DNA from: Pseudomonadota bacterium | Lineage (GTDB): Bacteria; Myxococcota_A; Polyangia; Polyangiales; Polyangiaceae | DNA: 64,000 bases | NCBI GenBank assembly: GCA_023423895.1 | Contig: JAFAER010000055.1 | Coordinates: 124,001-188,000 of the forward strand | Reading direction: 5' to 3' | Shown: one piece after another, positions 18,118 through 26,201 of the stretch | Position numbering within the stretch: position 1 is the stretch's first letter | Layout: each line of letters begins with the position of its first letter | Program-made: the position numbers and the translations under genes | The notes under the pieces: generated by a model | Database searches by the model: none | Seen by the model: the letters and a program-made list of their open reading frames with translations, nothing else | Told to the model about the DNA's origin: nothing

Positions 18118-20925
18118 GTGCCCCCGCCGCCCGCGACTCTCCCGCCCCCTGGAAGCGAAGACGTTCTCTATCTGGTCGACCTCTCCGGGTACGTCTACCG
18201 CGCGTACCACGCGATCGCGCCCCTCTCCTCATCGAAGGGGGAGGCGACCCACGCCGTGCTCGGCACGGTCAACATGCTCCAGAAGGTCGTCAATGAGCGG
18301 CTGCCGGCGATGTTCGCGGTCGCCATGGACTGCAAAGGGCCGAGCTTCCGCAAAGAGCTGGACACGCGGTACAAGGCGACGCGACAGGCGATGCCCGTCG
18401 ATCTCGGGCCGCAGATGGCGCGCTGCGAGACCATCGTCCGCGCGTACAACATCCCGATCTTCCGCGCCGACAGCATCGAGGCCGACGACCTCATCGCGGC
18501 CGTCGTCGCGCAGGCGATCGACGCCGGCCTGCGCGTCGTCATCGTCAGCGCCGACAAAGACCTGATGCAGCTCGTTCGCGACGAGGACAACCGCGTCGTG
18601 CTGTGGGACTCGATGCGCGACCGGACCTACGGCCCCGTCGAGGTCGCGGCGAAGTTCGGTGTCCCGCCGAGTCAGCTCCGTGACCTCCTCGCATTGACCG
18701 GCGACACCTCCGACAACATCCCGGGCGTGCCGTCGGTCGGCCCGAAGACGGCCGCCGATCTCCTGCGCGAGTACAAGACGATCGAAGGCATCTACGCCAA
18801 CATCGACAAGATCAAGCGTCCGAAGCTGCGCGAGAACCTCGTGAACCACGAGGGTGATGCGCGGATCTCGCAGCAGCTCGTCACGCTGAAGGCCGACGTC
18901 CCGGTCGAGTTCGACAAGGACCGGATGAAGTACGGCGGCGCGGACCTCGAGGAGCTGCGGAAGCTGTTCATCGAGCTCGAATTCACGCGCCTGCTCGACC
19001 AGATCTCCTCCGCGCAGCAGCGCATGCGTGACGGCCGCCACACGGCCGTCGGCGACAAAGGGGCCGGGCGTGCGGTCGCGATGGTCTCTGCGGCTTCGCG
19101 CGAGGTCGCGCCCGCACCGATCATCGAGCGAACGTACCGCCATGCGCTCGACACCAAGGATGTCTCCGCGGTGCTCGCGGAGGCGAAGAAGCGCGGTGTG
19201 CTCGGCGTCGGGGTCGCGATGTCGACGGCCGATCCGATGCGCGCACAGATCCTCGGTATCGCCGTCGCCGCGGCGCCGGGCGAAGGCGTGTACGTCCCGA
19301 TCTCGCATCGCTACCTCGGCGCGCCGAAGCAGCTCTCCCTCGACGAGGCCCGGGCGCTGCTCTCGCCGCTGCTCGAGGATCCGAAGGTCCGCAAGGTCGG
19401 CTACGACCTCAAACGCATCGAGGACGTGCTCGCGCGGCACGGGCTGCGCATCGAAGGTCTCGTCTCCGATCCGATGCTCGCGGCCTACCTGCTCGACCCC
19501 GAAGCACCGCATGCGCTGAAGGACCTCGTGCGCCGCGAGTTCGGGACCGAGCTGCCGATCTTCGACGAGGCGCCGACGGGTCGGAAGGCGGATCGGATCA
19601 TGTTCGATCAGCTCGATGTCGAGCGCGCGACGACCTATGCCGCGCCGCTCGCCGAGCTCGCCGTGTCGCTGGCCGAGCGGCTCGATCCGCGGGTCGCGCA
19701 GGATGGCCTCGGCGATCTCTACGAGAAGCTCGAGTTGCCGCTGTCGCGCGTGCTCGCGGCGATGGAGCAGAAAGGTGTCCTCGTCGACACGTCGCGCCTC
19801 GCGGGGATCGCGGCGAACGTCGAGGCCGAATGCCAGGTCCTCGAAGCAAAGGCGCATGAAGTCGCCGGCCGCCGCTTCGCGATCCGGTCACGTGATCAGC
19901 TCGAGGCGATCCTCTTCGACGAGCTGAAGCTGCCCGTCGTGAAGCGTACGATGAAGGGCGGCCGCTCGACGGACGCCGCCGTGCTCGAGGAGCTCGCGGA
20001 CAAACATCCGCTGCCGCACGTCATCCTCGAGTATCGCGAGCTCGACAAGCTGAAGGGGACCTACCTCGAAGGGCTGCCGCGAGCGGTCAACCCCGAGACC
20101 GGGCGCATCCACACCCGCTTCGAGCAGGCCGTCACGGCGACCGGGCGGCTCTCGTCCACCGAGCCGAACCTCCAGAACATCCCGATCCGCCGCGAGCTCG
20201 GACGTCTCGTGCGCTCCGCGTTCGTCGCCCCGGACGGCTATCGCATCGTCAGCGCCGACTACTCGCAGATCGAGCTTCGCGTGCTCGCGCACCTCGCGAA
20301 GGACGAAGCCCTCGGCGTTGCGTTCCGCGAGCGCGTCGACGTCCACACGCACACGGCGTCGCTCGTCTTCAACGTGCCGCGTGCGGAGGTCACCCCCGAG
20401 ATGCGTCGTCGCGCGAAGGCGGTCAACTTCGGCCTCATGTACGGCATGGGCGAGCCGCGCCTGGCGCGCGATCTCGGCATCACGCGCCAGGAGGCCGCGC
20501 AGTTCATCGCGACCTACTTCGAGCGCTTCGTCGGCGTCCGCCGCTTCATGGAGCAGACGATCGACACGGCGCGGGAAGGAGAGGCGGTGCGCACGATCCT
20601 CGGACGGCGGCGGTTCCTCCCGAACCTGCACTCGTCGAACCGAGGCCTTCGCTTCGAGGCCGAGCGTGTCGCGAAGAACACGCCGATCCAGGGCACCGCC
20701 GCCGACATCCTCAAGCTTGCGATGGTCAAGCTGGGGCTCGGCGACGTCGTCCCGGGAGCGCGCATGATCCTCACGGTGCACGACGAGCTCGTCTTCGAGG
20801 TGCCGGAGCAGCACGTCGAGAAGGCCAAGGGCATCATCAAGGAAGCGATGGAGAGCGCGATGACGCTCGACGTGCCGCTCGAGGTCGACGTGGGCGCCGG
20901 CTCGCACTGGGGCGAGGCGCACTGA
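18118..20925 (+). CDS. polA: DNA polymerase I, proofreading residues apparently lost
   Basis: Repair and Okazaki-fragment polymerase of about 935 residues. The N-terminal 5'-nuclease is intact (LYLVDLSGYVYRAYHA, SIEADDLIAA, GDTSDNIPGVPSVGPKTA). Polymerase motifs A (DYSQIELRVLAHL), B (RRRAKAVNFGLMYG) and C (VHDELVFEV) are present. The middle 3'-5' exonuclease fold is kept in length, but the catalytic acids are replaced: positions matching E. coli D355/E357 read G/A (LGVGVAMSTAD), D424 reads I (GYDLKRI), and D501 reads L (YAAPLAE). The start is uncertain: TTG 18067, GTG 18109 or GTG 18118; the last is nearest the LVDLSG strand. Confidence 0.96.
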   Translation: MPPPPATLPPPGSEDVLYLVDLSGYVYRAYHAIAPLSSSKGEATHAVLGTVNMLQKVVNERLPAMFAVAMDCKGPSFRKELDTRYKATRQAMPVDLGPQMARCETIVRAYNIPIFRADSIEADDLIAAVVAQAIDAGLRVVIVSADKDLMQLVRDEDNRVVLWDSMRDRTYGPVEVAAKFGVPPSQLRDLLALTGDTSDNIPGVPSVGPKTAADLLREYKTIEGIYANIDKIKRPKLRENLVNHEGDARISQQLVTLKADVPVEFDKDRMKYGGADLEELRKLFIELEFTRLLDQISSAQQRMRDGRHTAVGDKGAGRAVAMVSAASREVAPAPIIERTYRHALDTKDVSAVLAEAKKRGVLGVGVAMSTADPMRAQILGIAVAAAPGEGVYVPISHRYLGAPKQLSLDEARALLSPLLEDPKVRKVGYDLKRIEDVLARHGLRIEGLVSDPMLAAYLLDPEAPHALKDLVRREFGTELPIFDEAPTGRKADRIMFDQLDVERATTYAAPLAELAVSLAERLDPRVAQDGLGDLYEKLELPLSRVLAAMEQKGVLVDTSRLAGIAANVEAECQVLEAKAHEVAGRRFAIRSRDQLEAILFDELKLPVVKRTMKGGRSTDAAVLEELADKHPLPHVILEYRELDKLKGTYLEGLPRAVNPETGRIHTRFEQAVTATGRLSSTEPNLQNIPIRRELGRLVRSAFVAPDGYRIVSADYSQIELRVLAHLAKDEALGVAFRERVDVHTHTASLVFNVPRAEVTPEMRRRAKAVNFGLMYGMGEPRLARDLGITRQEAAQFIATYFERFVGVRRFMEQTIDTAREGEAVRTILGRRRFLPNLHSSNRGLRFEAERVAKNTPIQGTAADILKLAMVKLGLGDVVPGARMILTVHDELVFEVPEQHVEKAKGIIKEAMESAMTLDVPLEVDVGAGSHWGEAH

Positions 20926-20929
20926 GAGA

Positions 20930-20971
20930 GAGGCTCCAGGCGGGCGGCCACCAGCTCCCGGGGGGAGCCTC
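20930..20971 (+). terminator. inverted repeat after polA
   Basis: GAGGCTCC (20930-20937) and GGAGCCTC (20964-20971) form a perfect 8-bp stem with a 26-nt loop, starting 5 nt after the polA stop. No T-run follows, so an intrinsic terminator is doubtful. The right arm belongs to the 62-nt repeat at 20964-21025. Confidence 0.4.
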
Positions 20972-21025
20972 CGCGCGCACGCAAGGGGGCGATGCGCTCA
21001 GTGGAGCACGCCTTCGTCGAGCTCG
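20964..21025. repeat. 62-nt direct repeat, copy 1
   Basis: Matches 21662-21723 at 61 of 62 positions (the change is G at 20994 against C at 21692). It is a second copy of the last codons of the ATPase gene plus the flanking sequence, placed beyond the lipoprotein gene. Both copies therefore read ELDEGVLH-stop on the minus strand. Confidence 0.92.
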
Positions 21026-21124
21026 GCTCCGTTGCGCCGGAGACGCCCCGCCCCTGTGTGCCGTCCGCGCTCGGTGGAGCGCAGCGCGTGGCGCGTATCG
21101 ACCTGCCGAGCCAGTGAATGGCGT

Positions 21125-21643
21125 CTACTGGTTCGAGCCGCAGTCGCAGCGCGAATAGCTCTCGCCGCCGGGCTCGCACGCCTGTCCGCCCTGGCAACCG
21201 CCGGGACCGACGCAGGCCTTCGACTCGCCCGGGACGCAGCGCGGAACACTTGCAGCTTTCGGCGTGGGCTCGCCGTCCCAGACGATGCAGGTCGCCCTGT
21301 AGCCGCGCAGGGTGGTGGTGGAGTTGTGGTCGCCGACGATCGCATCGGCCGACCCGGTGATGACGATCGCGTCGCAGCCGCGTTCGGCGGCGTCCTGACG
21401 GAGCTTCGTCTGCACCGCCGTCTCGTCGTCGACGCTCCACCCGCTCTCGCGCCGAGCCTCGATGAGGCCGACCTCGATGTACTTACGCTGCGGCGGGCTC
21501 GCGGAATAGACCTCGACTTGTTCCGGCGGCTTCGGCTGCAGCGCATGCGGAGGTGCGTTCGTCGGTGTGTAGACGATCCGCGTCCCGCAGGCGCCCGCCC
21601 CGAGCGCCAGCAGGACGGCGACGCTCCAATCGAAGGTCTTCAT
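21125..21643 (-). CDS. lipoprotein with Cys-rich C-terminal tail
   Basis: The 172-residue lipoprotein has the signal MKTFDWSVAVLLALGAGACG. The mature domain (SASPPQRKYIEVGLIEA, then QDAAERGCDAIVITG) resembles the small YbjQ/RcsF/DUF4156-like folds of envelope lipoproteins. The tail holds a compact cysteine block, CVPGESKACVGPGGCQGG-x-A-C, ending RCDCG, a motif I associate with Polyangiales secreted proteins. ATG 21643 is supported by GGAG about 10 nt upstream. The gene lies between the two copies of a 62-nt repeat, which suggests insertion or local duplication. The function is unknown. Confidence 0.82.
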   Translation of the reverse strand: MKTFDWSVAVLLALGAGACGTRIVYTPTNAPPHALQPKPPEQVEVYSASPPQRKYIEVGLIEARRESGWSVDDETAVQTKLRQDAAERGCDAIVITGSADAIVGDHNSTTTLRGYRATCIVWDGEPTPKAASVPRCVPGESKACVGPGGCQGGQACEPGGESYSRCDCGSNQ

Positions 21644-21661
21644 TTGCGCGCCGCTCCTACC

Positions 21662-21723
21662 GGAGCCTCCGCGCGCACGCAAGGGGGCGATCCGCTCAGT
21701 GGAGCACGCCTTCGTCGAGCTCG
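21662..21723. repeat. 62-nt direct repeat, copy 2
   Basis: The original-looking copy: it contains the last nine codons and stop of the ATPase gene and 32 nt beyond them. It ends 18 nt before the lipoprotein ATG (on the minus strand) and so may carry part of that gene's leader. See copy 1 at 20964-21025. Confidence 0.92.
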
Positions 21724-22829
21724 ACGCGCGAGGCGCCGGACCTGCGCATCGCGATCACCTCGGAGGCGTCGCATGCGAGCGCGAGCTGCGTCGACGCGGT
21801 CGTCAGGATCCACTGCACGTTCGGAAGCGCGCGGCGGAGCAGCGGGACGAGCACCCGGAGGAGCGCGGGGTCTTGCTGGTTCTCTACGTCGTCGATCGCG
21901 ACGACACCTTCGCGCTCGCGCGGCGTGTCCGACCCAGGGTATGCGGCGAAGAGCGCGCGGAGCGGCAACGCGACGAACGCGATGAGATGGCGGGCCGCGC
22001 GCGGAATCGCGTCGAATGGGATGAGGTCGCCGCGCGACGACCGGACTTGCGGCTCGAGGCTCGTGGGATGGACGCCTGCGTGGACGAGATCGAACGGCTC
22101 GAGCACGACGTCGATCGCCTCACGCAGCGCGTCGTCGAAGCGAACGAGGTGATGGTATTCCGCGCGTGCGCCGCCGAGCGCAGCGCCGACCGATGCGTAC
22201 GAGAGGACCTGTTTCGTCTCGCGTGTCAGATCGGCGCGCGTCGGATCGTCGAAGGAGGTGCTCGGTTGGCGGATGTCGTAGCGGAGGATCGAACGCTCGG
22301 GGACGCTGAGCATGTTCGGGACGCGCGAGAACCAGCGCGCACCGGAGAACGACACGAAGACGTACCCGCCCTCCTGCTGTGCACGCCGATCGAACAGCGC
22401 CTGCTCGCGGCGCCGGATCGCGGCGGCCTCCGGGCTTTCGCCGGGGAGCGTGGCGGCCGGGCTGCTCACGACGAGCGGGTGGGGGCGCTCGGGATCGTCC
22501 TCACCGAGCTGCCACTCCGTGGCAACCCACGGCGGGGCTGCACCCGCCGCCCGCTCGCGTGGTCCGCCGCTCGGCGGAAGCGGCGGCAAAGCATGACCCG
22601 GACGTGTGAGCGCGAGCGCCGACAGGAGCGAGGTCTTCCCGGTTCCGTCACCTCCGAACAGGACCGTCACGGGTCGAGGTGCCGCGGCGTAAACCGGTGC
22701 GGCTCCTTCCTCCGGAGCGTCGGTGGCCGCCCCTTCCTCCGCGGCCTCCGCGGCCTCGGGAGGTGTGAGCCGAAGCACCGCGTCGTCGAAAGGACCGACG
22801 TCGTGAAGCGAGACTCGGAGCAGTCGCAT
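21696..22829 (-). CDS. RecF/SMC-like AAA ATPase
   Basis: The 377-residue protein has an ABC/SMC-type head. The N-terminal strand MRLLRVSLHDVGPFDDAVL leads to Walker A FGGDGTGKTS, and a C-terminal Walker B reads VVAIDDVENQQDP. The H-loop position reads WILTTASTQLAL, where TTHS is usual, so the switch histidine is missing. I see no LSGGE-type signature. The middle 150 residues are unrecognised and replace the coiled coil. The longer open frame upstream lies inside the protease gene, so the start is set at ATG 22829. The protease gene ends 43 nt upstream. The role is unknown; DNA repair and defence ATPases share this head. Confidence 0.75.
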   Translation of the reverse strand: MRLLRVSLHDVGPFDDAVLRLTPPEAAEAAEEGAATDAPEEGAAPVYAAAPRPVTVLFGGDGTGKTSLLSALALTRPGHALPPLPPSGGPRERAAGAAPPWVATEWQLGEDDPERPHPLVVSSPAATLPGESPEAAAIRRREQALFDRRAQQEGGYVFVSFSGARWFSRVPNMLSVPERSILRYDIRQPSTSFDDPTRADLTRETKQVLSYASVGAALGGARAEYHHLVRFDDALREAIDVVLEPFDLVHAGVHPTSLEPQVRSSRGDLIPFDAIPRAARHLIAFVALPLRALFAAYPGSDTPREREGVVAIDDVENQQDPALLRVLVPLLRRALPNVQWILTTASTQLALACDASEVIAMRRSGASRVELDEGVLH

Positions 22830-22872
22830 CCAGTGGGAAGCGTAGCGAGCTTCCGCTGCCGTTGCGCGAGTT

Positions 22873-24063
22873 TCAGCCTCGAGCCGAAGCAGAGCTCGCG
22901 CGGCGCCGGCAACGGAGGACGACAGCACATCCGACGAGCACGAGCACCGAGGCGGCGGAAGCGCCTCCGCGGGCTGGCGCGTGGCTGACCGAGCACGACT
23001 CTGCACGGACGTCCTCTTCGGCGAGCGGCGAGTGGACGGGCTTCGTGCGCGGGGTCGACCCGTGCGTTCCAGCCGGCCGACCGGACTCGAGGACGGGCGC
23101 TCCACCCGCGACCGCGAAGGCAGCATCGAAGAGCTGCCGCCAGCCGGCTGTCGTCGTGTAGATGTGCCCGAAGTTCTCTTCGCAGTCGCCACCGCGCGAA
23201 ACGACGCCGACGACAGCGCCGGTGTCTTCGCTGATCGCGGGCCCACCGGAGTCGCCCTGGCAGATCGACCGGCCCACCTCGAACTCGTGGGGGCCGAGCG
23301 CGGTTCGGCTCGCGGAGACGCCGCTGCCCATCGCAAGCACGGCCACACCCGGCTTCCGGAGCCGTGTCCCGAGCGGCTTCTTCTGGTCGTTCTGCCCGTA
23401 ACCCACGGAGCGGATCGTCTCGCCGGGAGAGACGCCCACGCCGAGGCGCACGGCGACCGGCTCCACGCCGGGGATGGCCTCGTCGAGGACGACGAGGGCG
23501 ATGTCGCTATCGCAAAGGATGTCGCTGCTCGGCGCGACGATGGCCGTACCGACGGCGTCCGGCTGCTCGCTGAACTTCGGCGTCGCGCCCGTGTACACGG
23601 CGACGGCGCTTGCGGGCAGATCGCCGGACACGTGGCTTCCGTTCGTCGAGTTGCCCTTCTCGTCACAGGACACAGAGGTCGTGATGCTCGTTGCCACGCA
23701 GTGGCGTGCGGTGAGCACGACGTTGGGAGCCACGAGCACGCCCGAGCAAAGCTCGTAGGAACCCGCCGTGCCGACCTTCAGCGCGACGACGCTGCTGACG
23801 GCCTCCTGGTCATCGTCGATCTCGCCGCCGAAGATCCTGGTCTCCGAGCTGACCGTGACGTTCGTCGCGACGTCCGTATTTTCGTCGACCTCCGCTGCGC
23901 ATCCCCCGAGCCCCGTGATCCCGATCAGGGCGAGGCCGAGCAGCGATGACCGGCCGATCCACCAGCCCGCGGGCCGGGGAATGATCGTGTGCGCGGGAGT
24001 GCGCGATTGTGCGGTTGTCCTGTCCGCAACCCGAGGAGAGGAGAGAGGGAGGAGAGCCACCAC
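22873..24063 (-). CDS. trypsin-like serine protease, lipoprotein with MYXO-CTERM-like tail
   Basis: The 396-residue S1-family protease has catalytic H121 (LTARHC), D187 (CDSDIALVVLD) and S272 (CQGDSGGP), after an activation-like RIFGGE at 76. The N-terminus holds a hydrophobic segment ending in lipobox LGGC (C55), and the first 30 residues look like extra sequence, so the true start may lie downstream. The C-terminus has a cysteine (ESCSVSH), a membrane helix (368-390) and an Arg cluster, as in MYXO-CTERM sorting tails. It may therefore be anchored at both ends or sorted to the surface. Confidence 0.9.
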   Translation of the reverse strand: MVALLPLSSPRVADRTTAQSRTPAHTIIPRPAGWWIGRSSLLGLALIGITGLGGCAAEVDENTDVATNVTVSSETRIFGGEIDDDQEAVSSVVALKVGTAGSYELCSGVLVAPNVVLTARHCVATSITTSVSCDEKGNSTNGSHVSGDLPASAVAVYTGATPKFSEQPDAVGTAIVAPSSDILCDSDIALVVLDEAIPGVEPVAVRLGVGVSPGETIRSVGYGQNDQKKPLGTRLRKPGVAVLAMGSGVSASRTALGPHEFEVGRSICQGDSGGPAISEDTGAVVGVVSRGGDCEENFGHIYTTTAGWRQLFDAAFAVAGGAPVLESGRPAGTHGSTPRTKPVHSPLAEEDVRAESCSVSHAPARGGASAASVLVLVGCAVVLRCRRRASSASARG

Positions 24064-24428
24064 GAAGCCCTGCCTTCATGTTGTGTGCCCGTATGCGACA
24101 GCTCAGGCATTGGCTTACCTCGACCATAGCCTGACGCGGCGACGCGCCGCGTCAGTCTTCGAAAAGGCTCAGCTTTCCACGCTGCCTTCGTGGACCCTCA
24201 CGCGACGCAGCAAGTCCTCACCAAGTCCTCACCAAGTCCTCACCAAGTCCATGATCCCGATGTCATAGGGAAGGCTCGACTGTGCCTGGTGGACACCCCC
24301 AAGACCCCGGGTTAGGCTCCGCCGCCCGGGTTTTCCCAGGTTTTGGCGCTGGGCCGGCTCTTGCTTCAGGCTCATCGCTTCACGCGTCGCCTTCGCGGTG
24401 ACGAGACCCGTAGCCTCCTTTTCCTCTG
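24064..24428. other. divergent intergenic region, 365 nt
   Basis: Separates the protease gene (minus) from a membrane-protein gene (plus), so it should hold promoters for both. The only clear structure is the 11-bp tandem array at 24211-24250. No RNA gene or promoter consensus was recognised. Confidence 0.6.
24211..24250. repeat. 3.6 tandem copies of an 11-bp repeat
   Basis: CAAGTCCTCAC occurs at 24211-24221, 24222-24232 and 24233-24243 without change, then CAAGTCC at 24244-24250. The copies are identical, so the array is recent or maintained. It lies about 180 nt upstream of the membrane-protein start at 24429. Confidence 0.9.
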
Positions 24429-26168
24429 ATGCTCAACTCCGAAGCCGTTACCAGGGAGCTGCTCCGCAGCTCTGCCGATGGAGTGAGCCTCGACGACGCC
24501 TCGCCGATACCGGCCTCGTCTGGAGTTCGCTCATCGGCGCGGGTCGGGCGCAGCCCGGGGCCGCTCGACAAGCTGAGCAGCATCCGGCTGAACGACACGC
24601 AGCTCGCCTTCGCCATCAGCGCAGCGCTGTTCGTCGTCGGTGCCTGGCCCCTGGCCCTGACCGAGGTCCCTCCCTACCAGGATCTGCCGAACCATCTCGC
24701 GACCCTCACGGTGATCGAGAACCTGAAGACGTATCCCGAGTACGTCTTCAACGGCTTCTTCAAGACGAACGCGGCGCTCTTCACGTGGCTCCACTTCGTC
24801 GGGAAGGTCGCGGGCCTGAAGCTCGCCGCGCGCCTCTTCGCGGTGCTGACGCTGGCGCTCAACGCGCTCGTCCTGCCGCGGTTCATCCTCCGGATGTCGG
24901 GGAGCCGGCGGCGGATGTTGATGGCGAGCCTGTTCGCGTGGCCGATGGTCCACAACTGGTTCGTCTCGATGGGTATGCTCGACTTCGCGATCGCGGTACC
25001 GCTGTCGCTCGCGCTGCTGCTCGCGGTGAATCGTCAGCGCACCAAGCCGTCGCTCGCGAACGGCCTCGCGATCGTCGGGCTCGGGGTCGCGACCTGGTAC
25101 GCGCACGTCTTCCCCCTCCTCGTCGTGCACCTGCTGGTCCTCATCGAGTCGATCGTCCAGCCGACGTGGAAAGCTCGCTACAGGGCGACGCTGGCGATGA
25201 TCGTCCCGCTGATGCCGGTGACGCTCCTCGCGCTCGCATCGGTCTCACAGCACGTCAAGGACACGGTCGGTCCGATGACGGGCTTCATGAACTTCAAGAG
25301 GCTCCTCGCGCCGTGGGAGCTCGCGTACAACCTCTGGGCCGAGTGGTTCTGGGGCTACTCGAACCTCTCGATCTCGAGCTTCGTGCCGTGCGTCGCCCTT
25401 GCGGTCGTCGGCTTCTGGGGCGTCCGCCGGCGTACGGGGCCTGCGCCGGTGTTCTTCTCCTCGCACGCGCTCCTCGCGCTCGTCCTCTTGTACTGCTTCA
25501 TCCCGTACAAGATGACGAACTGGTTCCACGTCAACTCGAGGCTCATCCCGTATTTCTGGGTCGGCCTCCTGCTGTTCGTGCCGGAACGTCTGCCGAAGGC
25601 GCTCATCGCAGCGCTCGGCCTCTCTGCGGTGCTCTACACCGCCGGGATGGGCATCGACTACGCGCGGCTCGACGAGGAGCGCCAGGAGTTCTCGGCGGGC
25701 ATCGACGCGGTCCCCGAGGGCGCGCGCCTCTTGCCGCTCCTCTTCAAGCACAAGGGCGCCTCGGACAACACGCGCAACCTGCTCCACATGTGGGGCTACT
25801 ACGTCGTCGAGCGCCGGACGTCGGCGCCGCTTCTCTTCGCGCACTCCCGCTCGTTCCCCGTCACGTACAGCGAGCCGCCCCCGGTGCGCTTCAATCACCT
25901 CGTGCTCGAATCGTTCGCGCCCGAGATGAGCTCGCCGGAGACGCTATGCAAGACGGCATCGCGCTTCGATGACTGCGACGTGCTCTTCCGCACGACCTGG
26001 CAGAAGTTCTTCGCCGAAGCCACGCCGCTCTACGATCACCTCCTTCTCTGGGAGCCGAGCCCGGAGGCGGTGGCGATGATCCCGGACGACTACGAGCGCA
26101 CGTTCTCCCGTGGTCGGCTGATGATCTACGCCCGCCGCGACGTCGCCACGAAGCAGGCGCGCTACTGA
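24429..26168 (+). CDS. polytopic membrane protein, possible GT-C glycosyltransferase
   Basis: The 579-residue protein has a Ser-rich cytoplasmic N-terminus of about 50 residues, about ten to eleven membrane helices (60-450) and a soluble C-terminal domain of about 130 residues. Its first large loop contains PPYQDLPNHLA, an acidic motif placed as in GT-C lipid-linked sugar transferases. Identity as a transferase is inference. The next gene, a similar membrane protein, begins 33 nt downstream on the same strand, so they are probably an operon. Confidence 0.8.
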   Translation: MLNSEAVTRELLRSSADGVSLDDASPIPASSGVRSSARVGRSPGPLDKLSSIRLNDTQLAFAISAALFVVGAWPLALTEVPPYQDLPNHLATLTVIENLKTYPEYVFNGFFKTNAALFTWLHFVGKVAGLKLAARLFAVLTLALNALVLPRFILRMSGSRRRMLMASLFAWPMVHNWFVSMGMLDFAIAVPLSLALLLAVNRQRTKPSLANGLAIVGLGVATWYAHVFPLLVVHLLVLIESIVQPTWKARYRATLAMIVPLMPVTLLALASVSQHVKDTVGPMTGFMNFKRLLAPWELAYNLWAEWFWGYSNLSISSFVPCVALAVVGFWGVRRRTGPAPVFFSSHALLALVLLYCFIPYKMTNWFHVNSRLIPYFWVGLLLFVPERLPKALIAALGLSAVLYTAGMGIDYARLDEERQEFSAGIDAVPEGARLLPLLFKHKGASDNTRNLLHMWGYYVVERRTSAPLLFAHSRSFPVTYSEPPPVRFNHLVLESFAPEMSSPETLCKTASRFDDCDVLFRTTWQKFFAEATPLYDHLLLWEPSPEAVAMIPDDYERTFSRGRLMIYARRDVATKQARY

Positions 26169-26201
26169 CGTTCGGCGCCGTCACTGCGTTGAAGAGACCG
26201 C

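Noticed and set aside
21696..24063. Protease plus ATPase as an anti-phage defence module
   Set aside because: The ATPase could belong to such systems, but the protease has an export signal and a surface-sorting tail, so a cytoplasmic partnership is unlikely. No other defence gene is present.
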